From positions 1 through 40,371 of IMG/VR virus record IMGVR_UViG_3300017528_000090: a stretch of 40,371 nt of DNA; one strand, 5' to 3'. The translations under genes were made by a program, and so were the position numbers. Below, piece after piece: positions 1-8,687 of this stretch. Numbering within the stretch: the stretch's first letter is position 1; the number at the start of each line of letters is the position of its first letter. The notes under the pieces are model-generated. The model had not been told where the DNA came from. It saw nothing but the letters and a program-made list of their open reading frames with translations, and ran no database searches. This DNA is from a virus.

Positions 1-1127
1 CCCTCGTTGAAATTGCTGATGGCCAATCCGTCAAGGATAACGTTGTAGCAGTTCGTCAGTTTCAACCTGCCAGAATTTCCGCTGCCGGTGTAGGCCGGAG
101 TATGGCCGGTGTAAGCTTGAATGATCGTCTCGGTCCCATTCGTTCCTGAAAGCCCGCTAATGGTATAAGTCCCCTCCGCATAAACTCCATTTTCCACATT
201 GAGGATGTCTCCTGGGCTGAGCCGATTCACCCCATACTGGAAGGTTGCCCAAGGAGTGGCCAGCGATCCGTTGGTCGGGTTGTCGGTCCCGGTGGCCGTG
301 GCCACGTAATAATTAGAAACGCCAGCCGGGAATTTTGTCGGAATCAGCGGCCAGCGTCCAAGATCGAAATCCATCACGATTGAATCATACCAAAGGTGCG
401 CGGTGCCGCCGCCGTAATTGCTCGCGTGATTGGCGAACCAGAGTTTGGACGGGCAAAGGCTGTTCGTTGAGACAGCATCCACGCCCGTTACTTTGGTCAG
501 AACGTAGCCGTCCCAAGAATAAATCCATAGACGGTTGGTATCTCCTGTGTTTCCATCGTGAATCGCAACCCAATACCAAGTGTTCGTGTTTATGTTAGCT
601 GTGTTAAGCAGCCCAAGTCCAGGGTCAGGATGCAACTCCATTCTGAGTGGCCATCCCCCAGATGAGCTATTCGCGTTAAGCAAACAATTCACATACTCGC
701 CGCTCTGGCTGGTATCGCTCAAGGTGAAGAAGTCGAAATAGGATGCCGTGCTGTCTGGAACGTCGCTTTTCCACCAGCATCCGGCGGAAGCTGCTTTGTT
801 GGTGGTATGTCCAGAGTCGAAGATAATCAGTTGGCTGGTCCTTGGGACGGTGCATTGCAGTCCCAAAGTACCAAATCCATTGAAGATTCCATTGGTCTTG
901 AGCAGCAACGTGCCGATCAAGGCTTGCTGTGCTGATTGCTGATAGGTCATCTCAGTTGCGCCTGAGAGAGATGACCAAGTGCCGTTGGCTCCGTGAAGCG
1001 AAGAATTGAGTGTTCCGCTTGTCGGATTGCCGCCTTGCGTACCGCCTTCAAAGTCCACAAACGTCTCAAATACACCTTGGCCGTAGCCGGTGAGAACCGA
1101 GAGTAAAAGTAAAATCAGAACTCTCAT
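1..1127 (-). CDS. Exported tail-spike-like protein, C-terminus cut by window edge
   Basis: The reading frame opens at ATG 1127 and has no stop before base 1, giving at least 375 residues. The N-terminus is a signal peptide (MRVLILLLLSVLTGYG, then QGVFETF). Residues ~20-270 look like a concanavalin/LamG-type beta sandwich. From ~285 the sequence changes to a pattern typical of right-handed beta-helix proteins (TDNPTNGSLATPWATFQYG, then GDILNVENGVYAEGTY). The ATG overlaps the stop of the upstream gene (ATGA), so it is the last visible gene of the virion operon. Beta-helix proteins at this place in tailed phages are usually receptor-binding or polysaccharide-degrading spikes, so this role is inferred. 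No catalytic residues are identifiable in the visible part. Confidence 0.8.
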   Translation of the reverse strand, partial: MRVLILLLLSVLTGYGQGVFETFVDFEGGTQGGNPTSGTLNSSLHGANGTWSSLSGATEMTYQQSAQQALIGTLLLKTNGIFNGFGTLGLQCTVPRTSQLIIFDSGHTTNKAASAGCWWKSDVPDSTASYFDFFTLSDTSQSGEYVNCLLNANSSSGGWPLRMELHPDPGLGLLNTANINTNTWYWVAIHDGNTGDTNRLWIYSWDGYVLTKVTGVDAVSTNSLCPSKLWFANHASNYGGGTAHLWYDSIVMDFDLGRWPLIPTKFPAGVSNYYVATATGTDNPTNGSLATPWATFQYGVNRLSPGDILNVENGVYAEGTYTISGLSGTNGTETIIQAYTGHTPAYTGSGNSGRLKLTNCYNVILDGLAISNFNE

Positions 1128-1726
1128 TGGTAGGTGTTGAATCCGCCCTGAGTAGAGGCTGAATACACAGCCCAACTTGAGAGGGTGGTCGCATTGCCCA
1201 TCTGTCTAGCCGTGACGTTAGTCCCGCCCCATGTGATGTAATTCGAGAAATCATTAGGAGCGCCAATAGCCTGAACCACGATGCAGTTCGTCTGCCCGAT
1301 GGTGACAGTGCCAGATGGGACCGTGATTGTATAAGTCGCAAGGCTGGTGGTGAGTTGGCTCACGGCAAAGTTGGCGCTCCAAGAGCCGAGTTGAACACTT
1401 GGAAATTCGTTCGTTGCTGTGAAGATTCCGACTTGGATGTTGAAGGTTGGAGTGCCGGTCTTGGAGAGCCTAAGATCGACCTTGCATGGTGTATAACTGG
1501 AATTGGTTACATACCAACTTGTGCTTACATACGTTGTGCCGGAAAAGCTTCCTATGTTGATGGAGTTCACTGTTGTTCCAGTCAAATTGGTGTCGCTCAG
1601 AGTTGTGCATGATGAACCCACTAATGGTTTAATCTGAACAAAAGGATTCAATAAACTCAAAGGCGCATTAGCGCCATATATTGAGTTAGCCAATAGGCAT
1701 AAAATAATGACCCGAATCACTCCCAT
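1124..1726 (-). CDS. Exported beta-rich protein of the fibre cluster
   Basis: About 200 residues. I place the start at ATG 1726 (MGVIRVIILCLLANSIYG) because it directly gives a signal peptide and overlaps the end of the tail-fibre gene by ten bases. A longer frame reaching 1807 would bury that peptide. The mature part is Ser/Thr/Asn-rich with alternating hydrophobic residues, as in extracellular beta-sandwich domains, and has few charged residues. It sits between the large fibre and the spike and shares an ATGA junction with the spike, so it is probably a second fibre or a fibre-associated adhesin. No family recognised. Confidence 0.75.
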   Translation of the reverse strand: MGVIRVIILCLLANSIYGANAPLSLLNPFVQIKPLVGSSCTTLSDTNLTGTTVNSINIGSFSGTTYVSTSWYVTNSSYTPCKVDLRLSKTGTPTFNIQVGIFTATNEFPSVQLGSWSANFAVSQLTTSLATYTITVPSGTVTIGQTNCIVVQAIGAPNDFSNYITWGGTNVTARQMGNATTLSSWAVYSASTQGGFNTYQ

Positions 1727-4700
1727 AAAGTCATTGCAGGAAATATGTTTGTGCCAATGGCAACGAATGATATTGCGTAGGTCTTTCCATTCGTGATTGA
1801 AGTCCAAAGCAGATTGTTAGCGTTCGTGCCAATAGCCACTCCGTAACCTGGATTTGACAGTCCAAGGTTTCCCCAATTCACTCCACGAGTGATTAACTGC
1901 GGACGAATCAGGATTGTTTCAGTGACGGTAATTCCGGTAGCCGGTGCTGTCCAATTCGTGAACGTCAGATTGTTCGTGCAATACAACTCTACAAAATTCG
2001 TATGAGTCTGGAAGTTCACCACGATGTTACTCAACGAATTATTCGTAGGAATCAATCTCGTCTCAACATTCTGAATGATGGAGTTGTTATTCGTGATAAC
2101 TGGAACATCGATCTTGTTGGTTGCCATCAAATTAAATGAGAATACGTTTGTCGATACCTGCACGCTGGCATCGGCATTTACAAGGAATTGACCTACGTTT
2201 GTTCCCTTAGAGTTAATCGGAGCGATTGCACCAGTTATATTATCAATTTGCACACCTCCGACGCCGCTGGTGTTTCGGAATAGAAACATAGGAGGGCTGT
2301 TGTCGTTATGGTTTGTGCCAAGGCTGATTCCGTATTGATTACCAGCAAAGTAAGTCACACCATTATTCTGAACCTCGAATTCATTCGTTGTTGAAGTAGA
2401 GACGCCAAGGATTTTAACCACTAACGAAGCAGCAGAAGCCGGGTCTGGCCTGAAGCTGGTATTGGTTCCATTGCCACCGCTACTGGCGATGAACTGGCTT
2501 GAGTTTGTCAATGCTCCAGTTCCAAGTATGTTATCCAGTTTAGCATTTGCCGCATTTGTCAAAGCACCTTGAGCATCGAAAGCCGCAACTCTTGAAACTG
2601 TGGCATTGACTATGATTGGTGCATAAATAGATGGCGCATTGCTGAGAACCGTTGCACCTCCATTAGCTCCAGGTGTAGTCAACTCCTGCTGGCTTATGAC
2701 ATACTGATTCGTTCCGTTAGCCATCACCTCATAGATATTCGTGATTCCAAATACCAGAGCTGGTGCATTGCTTCGTATATCGACGGTGGAAGGCCATGTG
2801 ATGTTCTGCGCCGCCGTATTTGTCCAGTAAACGAATAGCCTGAACATCTCGCCATAAGTCACAGGCACATTCGCAAAGCTGATTGCTGCGTAGTTCGTCG
2901 GCTGCCAAGTTATCCACCGAGGCCCGTTGAAGTCAAACGTGACGTTGGTATTTCCTCCGGCATTGGTTACGGAGTGCAGTATGTTGTTTGAGACGTAGAG
3001 GGTTCCCATTGCCTCGACGATATGGTTTGTGGAATCACTTCCAGACGTTGAGGCCGTGAGGACGATGTTCGATCCATTATCGCTCAAGGCCATGTTTGAG
3101 CCAGCCTCCAAGCCGTAAATCTTCAGCACGCCAGCCGTATATGAATTGGTAATCGGCCTGCTGGTAGCATTGGATGTCGAAAGGCTGACAACATTGGTGA
3201 CGTTGTTTGCCACGGTGCCAGCGAGATTATCAAGGAAGGCGGAAGTAGCCGCCGAATTGGTTAGCTGTTTATTCGCATCGAAAACAGCCACTCGCGAAGC
3301 AGTTGCTGGATTCAAAACCAAGTTTGCAAGGTTGGTTTGATTTGCGGTCTGGACAGCCATATTTGTCGAAAGTCCTGTGACATTCGCAGTTCCATATTGA
3401 GTCAGGTTCGTTACCAGAGCGGTATCTTTAACAGTCAAGACAACCTGTGCCCCAAATTGATTCGCGTTGGTTTGCAATGCGCCGCTTCCACCTGTCACGT
3501 TTACGCCAAGATTCGCAACCGCTCCAGCAAGGTATCCTGTTACTCCAGTTGTCCAGTTCACTGTCCCTGCGCTTCCAAGGCTGGTTCCATTGGTTTGGAA
3601 AAGCGTATTTGTCCCACCACCAGCGGCTCCCGCTATGCTAATATCTACGCTTCCTGAATTGTTGGTTGCCTTCATTGTAATATTTGCGCCAGAGATGAAA
3701 TTGATATTAGTAGTCACGTTCGGACTGACGGCAACGGAATTCGTCCAAACCGATGCAACGCCGTTCGTGGTCTGGGTAATGGCAGATTCGGGATATACGT
3801 TCTCCAACCGCCAGCGAGACAGCGTTGCATCGTAAACCAAATTCGCGAAGCCGTTTGTGATAACCGTGGTATCGAGTCGGCTTGGAGTTCTGATACGGTT
3901 TGCCACGGTAGCATCTGCACCGGACTCATCTGCAATGGTAAGCGTGAAAGCCGTATTGTTGAGAAGCTTAATCCGCCTGCCATCCCGTCCTCCAGTCAGT
4001 GAGTTAATCGACCATGCTGCCGTTGGTCCAGCATCGTAGCGAGTGAATACATTCGTGAAAGGCACAGCGAAGTTTATGCCATTGGCTGGGGTTGTATTGA
4101 TAGTCATCAGTTCGGCATAATCACCCTTGTTTATATTCGTGCCCGTTAGGATGGAATTGGTGATTCCTATTTCAACGGAGAGTTGGCCCGGAATTGAAAC
4201 TACTTCCGCCGCCGTGCCGAGTCGGATTTGGTTATCTGCCGTAGTTGCCGCTCCTGTTCCCAAGGCCACGGCTGAATTATGAGCGGTGCTTGCTGAGGCG
4301 CCTATAGCCGAAGAACTTGTTCCATTGGCATTAGCATTATTTCCCACTGCCGTAGAGTTGGTTCCAAAACTTCCAACCTGGGCAAATCTTCCAAGAGCTG
4401 TGCCATTCATAGCCAGTGCCAATGCGGACGCACCTAGAGCCACCGTCGAATTAGTCGTGGCCTGAGCACCTGCCCCAATGGCCGTCGAAGCTGACCCATA
4501 AGCGAAAGCCGAATATCCATAAGCTGACGATTGAGCATTAGTTGCCGCTGCGAGATTGCCTACCGCCGTGGCCGCTCCTACTCCATTGGCGGCGTCGGAA
4601 GCCGTTGCAGACGTTCCAATGGCAATCGAATCAGAATTTGTGGCCAAAGAACCGGCACCGATGGCTATGGTTCTCAAATCATTAGCGAGTGCATTGCTCG

Positions 4701-5415
4701 CGGCTTGGAATGAATTAGCCCCAATACCCTCTGACCTGATTGCTTTCCCATAGTTGATAGCATTTGAGGAAATCGGACTGGCATTTGTAGGAGTCCAGAA
4801 TATGCCGTTTGTAATTGCGACCGCATAACCATTAAGACTTACGAATATCACCTTGCTATTAACAGTTTGATCTGGGCTTGCCCCCTTCGTAAGAAAGTTT
4901 GAACCGGCAATTGAGTTGGTTGCAAAGCTATTCGTGGAAAGGTCACTCTGCCCCTTCACAAGCTGGCTCGCAATGTATGTCTGCTGAGTAGCATAAGCCT
5001 CGCCTGAAATGGGCACGCGAACCCCAAGCATGGTTGTCACGGTCTGAGTTGAATATGTCACATAAGCCCAGTTGGTTGAACCAAACGAGACGGCCATTGA
5101 ACCCCCGACCGCCCCTAGAATCTGGAATGAGTTTGTCCCACTCCATAGGATGTTCACGCCTCCTCCCAACGGATAAGACGCAAGCTGATTCACGATGTTC
5201 GTTGTCAGGTAAACATTCGTTGTGTTCGTGGTAAAAAACTTGGATGAAAGCGCGGCGTTCGTGGCGTAGCGGGTATCCCCATTTACGGTGTAATTCGTGC
5301 CATTCAGCACGTTTGCCGCGTTCGTTACCGTTATCGTTGCTGTAATTCGAGTGGTTGCCGCCGATGCGCCAAGCACCGAAAATAGGAGGAAAAGTATCGG
5401 GATTAGTTTCTTCAT
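1717..5415 (-). CDS. Large tail fibre with YadA-like head repeats and signal peptide
   Basis: 1232 residues starting MKKLIPILFLLFSVLGASA, a signal peptide with an AxA cleavage site. Residues ~250-400 contain repeated AIGxxAxA / ALGxxA units characteristic of the left-handed beta-roll head of trimeric autotransporter adhesins (YadA/Hep-Hag), ending in a DNQIRLG segment. The rest is very Thr/Asn/Ala-rich with repeated SRVAVFDANKQLTNSA-type and TNTLFQTNG-type blocks. Length, position after the distal tail genes, and trimeric head repeats suggest a trimeric tail fibre. The signal peptide is unusual for a fibre assembled in the cytoplasm. It starts with an ATGA overlap on the upstream gene. Confidence 0.85.
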   Translation of the reverse strand: MKKLIPILFLLFSVLGASAATTRITATITVTNAANVLNGTNYTVNGDTRYATNAALSSKFFTTNTTNVYLTTNIVNQLASYPLGGGVNILWSGTNSFQILGAVGGSMAVSFGSTNWAYVTYSTQTVTTMLGVRVPISGEAYATQQTYIASQLVKGQSDLSTNSFATNSIAGSNFLTKGASPDQTVNSKVIFVSLNGYAVAITNGIFWTPTNASPISSNAINYGKAIRSEGIGANSFQAASNALANDLRTIAIGAGSLATNSDSIAIGTSATASDAANGVGAATAVGNLAAATNAQSSAYGYSAFAYGSASTAIGAGAQATTNSTVALGASALALAMNGTALGRFAQVGSFGTNSTAVGNNANANGTSSSAIGASASTAHNSAVALGTGAATTADNQIRLGTAAEVVSIPGQLSVEIGITNSILTGTNINKGDYAELMTINTTPANGINFAVPFTNVFTRYDAGPTAAWSINSLTGGRDGRRIKLLNNTAFTLTIADESGADATVANRIRTPSRLDTTVITNGFANLVYDATLSRWRLENVYPESAITQTTNGVASVWTNSVAVSPNVTTNINFISGANITMKATNNSGSVDISIAGAAGGGTNTLFQTNGTSLGSAGTVNWTTGVTGYLAGAVANLGVNVTGGSGALQTNANQFGAQVVLTVKDTALVTNLTQYGTANVTGLSTNMAVQTANQTNLANLVLNPATASRVAVFDANKQLTNSAATSAFLDNLAGTVANNVTNVVSLSTSNATSRPITNSYTAGVLKIYGLEAGSNMALSDNGSNIVLTASTSGSDSTNHIVEAMGTLYVSNNILHSVTNAGGNTNVTFDFNGPRWITWQPTNYAAISFANVPVTYGEMFRLFVYWTNTAAQNITWPSTVDIRSNAPALVFGITNIYEVMANGTNQYVISQQELTTPGANGGATVLSNAPSIYAPIIVNATVSRVAAFDAQGALTNAANAKLDNILGTGALTNSSQFIASSGGNGTNTSFRPDPASAASLVVKILGVSTSTTNEFEVQNNGVTYFAGNQYGISLGTNHNDNSPPMFLFRNTSGVGGVQIDNITGAIAPINSKGTNVGQFLVNADASVQVSTNVFSFNLMATNKIDVPVITNNNSIIQNVETRLIPTNNSLSNIVVNFQTHTNFVELYCTNNLTFTNWTAPATGITVTETILIRPQLITRGVNWGNLGLSNPGYGVAIGTNANNLLWTSITNGKTYAISFVAIGTNIFPAMTLWE

Positions 5416-6035
5416 ATAATGTCATCTTGAGCCGTGGCATCGTCATGCACGCCAAGGATTCTCTCGTGCGTTCCGTCTGGACTTACAAAGGTAATAGTCT
5501 GCGCTGCCCCCATCAGGAATGGCACAAACATCTGTTGCGCCTGAGCCAAGCTCAATGCGACTTGTCCGGGGACTGGAACAACGGAAGTATTCTTAATTCC
5601 GGTTGCCTTGATCTTAACCAACCCGCTCCAAATCGAATATCGGCTCGTGCCCTCGGTGGCGATGAATTCAAGGAAGGCTTGCTTGTCAGTCGCCGTGCCG
5701 ATGAAGCTGTCAACGGAAGCTGAAGTGAAATCGAAGTTTGCCGTAAAGATTCCGTTTACCAAATCTTTAGTCCATGAATAGGCCGTCATAAACGGCGCGT
5801 CAACCGATGCCCCGGTTGGAGCCGCTAGCATGGCGGCGGAGAGCGCGATGTTTGAAATGTTCGTGAGAGAGAACGAATTCGCGCCCCCGTCCGGGTTTGG
5901 TTCAAGGATCTGAACCTGAACCGGGAGAACATTTCCCTGGGTGAACGGCGGCAAGGTGAATTGCGTCTGCGAAGCCGCATTGATTCGCATGGCCTGGTTT
6001 ATCCAGTCGATATAGAGCTTTAATGTAGCTGCCAC
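5412..6035 (-). CDS. Distal tail / baseplate-region protein
   Basis: 207 residues, no signal peptide, begins MAATLKLYIDWINQAMRI. Pro-, Gln- and hydrophobic-rich middle with regular strand-like alternation, as in baseplate upper or fibre-attachment proteins. It is joined to the fibre gene by an ATGA overlap, so the two are translated together. A role as fibre adaptor is likely from position only. No family recognised. Confidence 0.7.
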   Translation of the reverse strand: MAATLKLYIDWINQAMRINAASQTQFTLPPFTQGNVLPVQVQILEPNPDGGANSFSLTNISNIALSAAMLAAPTGASVDAPFMTAYSWTKDLVNGIFTANFDFTSASVDSFIGTATDKQAFLEFIATEGTSRYSIWSGLVKIKATGIKNTSVVPVPGQVALSLAQAQQMFVPFLMGAAQTITFVSPDGTHERILGVHDDATAQDDII

Positions 6036-6081
6036 AGTTTTATGGGTTGAGGTTTAAGCATGGTGTTGGCAAGTGAAAGTT

Positions 6082-7314
6082 TCAATTTGACGGGAGTGTG
6101 AATGTCCCATCCGGCACCGTTCCGGCCACATATCCAGCCGGGAAACCCTTTGGAAGGTAAATGAAAACACCCGGAGAAGATGAATACCCCATCTTCAACT
6201 CTGAACCAGATGGAACCGTTTTCTGGGTCATGTGCCCCAAATAACCGGCCCGCAATCCGTCGTTTGGATCTCTGCCTGCGATGCAACTTGTAAAATGCGG
6301 GTCATCCGAAATATCGGCATTCAAAACAAGCGAACTTCCAGAATTTTGAAATCTGCTCCTGACGAGCATTGGGAAGAAAGTGCTATCATGATAAACCGGC
6401 CCATTCGGAGTAGTGATATAAGGAGGTCCAGCTAAATGTTTCACATATCCAGAATGCCAGAATCCATTTCCTTGCTCAGGTAAAACAAAATTCAGATTTA
6501 AAATCTTGTCGAAGTAAGAACCTGGAGGCCAACTGATATTTCCATTCCACCCACCAGCAAGACCGCGAGAGGCTAGGTTCCAAGTGTTGAATAAAACGAT
6601 CTCATTAGGAAACAAATTATTCAAAGGATGGTTCCCAACCACTTTATCAAATGTAGTAAAATAAACATCCCTTTGCTGATCTCCGTTTGGAAGAGTTCCA
6701 GATGAATAAGCCTTAGAATCCAAATCAAATTGGTCCATCAGGAATTTCAAATCTGGAAAAGGGTCATAAGCTCCAGTCAATTCAATCCTTACGTTTCCGC
6801 TGGCGGCATCCGGGCCGAAGTTCCTTTGGAAACTGTAATCAATATCAATGACCGTCGGAGTCATAGAGTTGAAAGTCAAATCTGCGCCTTGATTCTGAAA
6901 TGAGAATAAATCCCCACCTTCCCATGATGTTCCGTGCTGCGTCGGCAATCCTGTTCCAGTGATGGTCTGGATTTGAAACCCAGTCCACCTTTCATACTTC
7001 TGAACCACGTCCACGATTTCATTTAACCGTCCTCCGTGTCCGTCGCTTACGCTTGTAACCTCTCGATAATGAATCTGGGTATAATACTGGCAGTCTGCGA
7101 CAACTTGAGGGGAATCAAACGGAATTCCCCACGAGCCAATAATGCCTTGAGCATTCTTAAAATTGATTGGAACCGGAAGCCATGATTTGAATGCTGGAAT
7201 CAACGGCAGAAAGCAGACCTGAGTTTTAGACGATCCACCCTTTCTATTGCGAGCCTTTAGTGTCGATTGAACGAATGCCTTTTCCGCCGTAGTCTGGAAG
7301 TCGTTCAGACTCAT
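6082..7314 (-). CDS. Tail-region structural protein
   Basis: About 410 residues. Two in-frame ATGs lie at 7323 and 7314. I prefer 7314 (MSLNDFQTTAEKAFVQ) because it gives the ATGA overlap with the preceding stop that is the rule in this operon. The sequence is rich in aromatic residues, Gly and Asn (NTWNLASRGLAGGWNGNISW, FLPEQ-like turns) and looks like a globular beta protein. Position between the tape measure and the fibres fits a distal tail or baseplate hub component. No catalytic motif or known family seen. A 46-base gap follows before the next gene. Confidence 0.7.
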   Translation of the reverse strand: MSLNDFQTTAEKAFVQSTLKARNRKGGSSKTQVCFLPLIPAFKSWLPVPINFKNAQGIIGSWGIPFDSPQVVADCQYYTQIHYREVTSVSDGHGGRLNEIVDVVQKYERWTGFQIQTITGTGLPTQHGTSWEGGDLFSFQNQGADLTFNSMTPTVIDIDYSFQRNFGPDAASGNVRIELTGAYDPFPDLKFLMDQFDLDSKAYSSGTLPNGDQQRDVYFTTFDKVVGNHPLNNLFPNEIVLFNTWNLASRGLAGGWNGNISWPPGSYFDKILNLNFVLPEQGNGFWHSGYVKHLAGPPYITTPNGPVYHDSTFFPMLVRSRFQNSGSSLVLNADISDDPHFTSCIAGRDPNDGLRAGYLGHMTQKTVPSGSELKMGYSSSPGVFIYLPKGFPAGYVAGTVPDGTFTLPSN

Positions 7315-7913
7315 ACAGCCCATGCCCTTCCGCCGTTATTGGTATCAATCAGTATTATCGGTTCGGTGACTGGAGGCGGGCCGGGATCTGTCTCGACGGT
7401 CATTGAAAACAAATCTAAAGGCCCGGAAACTGTTTGGGCATAAATCAGGCTAAAATCCTCAACGTAATACGGAACAATCCTTTGATCTTCAGACTGCGCA
7501 CCTTGGACCGCATGGCGTTTGGTTGAATCGTTAGCGTCTGGAAAGGTGTAGGTGATTCCGTTAATAGTCTGCCCGTCCCATCCGGTCTTTCTCAACTCGA
7601 AAGGCTTGGCGATATAAACCACATTATCCGGGTTGGTGTCAGGCGAGAAAGTTCCATCTCCATTATCAGTAATCGGGTAGCAGATTAAATGGTCATCCTT
7701 GACGGCGTGGACCATGTAAACGGTTAATGCGCTTCCTGATAGTTTAGAACTTGGAAATGAAATGTTGGCCTTGAATCCGTTAGGCTGTCGGTCCCAAGTT
7801 ACATCCTTGGTATCAATAGGAGTCGATGCCTTGTCATTGTCGATGAGCTTATTTACCGTCGTGATTAACGGAGTATTTCCAACGGCCCTTGTGATTCTGT
7901 GTTTTACGGCCAT
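7311..7913 (-). CDS. Tail-region structural protein
   Basis: 200 residues starting MAVKHRITRAVGNTPLITTV. Contains a short beta-rich N-terminal region and a Pro-rich stretch near the C-terminus (DPGPPPVTEP). It overlaps the upstream gene at a single base (7913) and the downstream gene by ATGA. No signal peptide. Part of the distal tail block by position. No family recognised. Confidence 0.7.
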   Translation of the reverse strand: MAVKHRITRAVGNTPLITTVNKLIDNDKASTPIDTKDVTWDRQPNGFKANISFPSSKLSGSALTVYMVHAVKDDHLICYPITDNGDGTFSPDTNPDNVVYIAKPFELRKTGWDGQTINGITYTFPDANDSTKRHAVQGAQSEDQRIVPYYVEDFSLIYAQTVSGPLDLFSMTVETDPGPPPVTEPIILIDTNNGGRAWAV

Positions 7914-8686
7914 TATGCAATCCTATCTGAATACAAGTTGTTATCCCATGCCGCATATTTGAAATTGTAAATGAGTTGAGCCGCTCCATTAGCAATGATG
8001 TTCGCCTTCACCTTTGCCATCCAACCGAAAGATGCGTTTGCCAATAGACCTATGTTGGAAACATTTGAAGGAATTGCGAAATATATCGGAGTTCCTATCA
8101 GCTTACCCAGGGCGTTGCTGCTTAAAATCTTCCCGGTATAAGCCACGTCCGCTATTGCGCCTGAACTGCTATCGACGGCCCTTGTCCATGTAATTTCAGG
8201 CACTACCCATTCGTAAGAATCGGTTCCAAGTAAAAGAAGATTCAAAGCCTCCTGCTCATGTGCAGTGAGTGATTGCGCAGCTATTTTAGCAGTCACATCG
8301 GAATCTTTAACGTCTGGCTGTTGGGCATATTCAAGCACCCTCTCGATTGCCTTAATCCTATAACGGTCAATATCTACATAGTAAGGATTCTTAAAAATGC
8401 TTCCAGTAACCTCTATGTAATCAATCTCAAGGGTCTGAGTTACGTCGGTTATGTAAGTGCGAGTTAGCCTAGCCGTTGCTCCATCTTGTTCAAAATACAA
8501 CTCCGTAGCGTCGGAAAACTGACTCATCAAACCCAGAACAGATTCTCTTGTGCCGTTATGCTCCTGAGAAGCCGATGCGCCTCCGGTTGCGGTTATGTGT
8601 ATTTTGACATTTCCTGATACAACCTTTTTATTGGTGGAACTGGCGACACCTACAAGCTTTGAATCTGGAAGTTGGGGAAGAGACAT
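7913..8686 (-). CDS. Tail-region structural protein following the tape measure
   Basis: 257 residues starting MSLPQLPDSKLVGVASSTNK. Mixed alpha/beta with a helical section around residues 110-155 (RIKAIERVLEYAQQ, LTAHEQEALNLLLLG). It lies one base after the tape measure stop, the usual place of the distal tail protein in siphoviruses, but I see no diagnostic motif, so the specific role is only suggested by order. Confidence 0.7.
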   Translation of the reverse strand: MSLPQLPDSKLVGVASSTNKKVVSGNVKIHITATGGASASQEHNGTRESVLGLMSQFSDATELYFEQDGATARLTRTYITDVTQTLEIDYIEVTGSIFKNPYYVDIDRYRIKAIERVLEYAQQPDVKDSDVTAKIAAQSLTAHEQEALNLLLLGTDSYEWVVPEITWTRAVDSSSGAIADVAYTGKILSSNALGKLIGTPIYFAIPSNVSNIGLLANASFGWMAKVKANIIANGAAQLIYNFKYAAWDNNLYSDRIA

Positions 8687-8687
8687 A

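Noticed and set aside
1355-4753. Several plus-strand frames of 60-122 codons inside the fibre genes
   Set aside because: They are antisense to long, native-looking minus-strand genes and have shadow-type composition.
6020-6286. 88-codon minus-strand frame between two tail genes
   Set aside because: Overlaps the end of the 6082-7314 gene in another frame, has a Gly/Arg/Trp-rich shadow composition and no junction logic.
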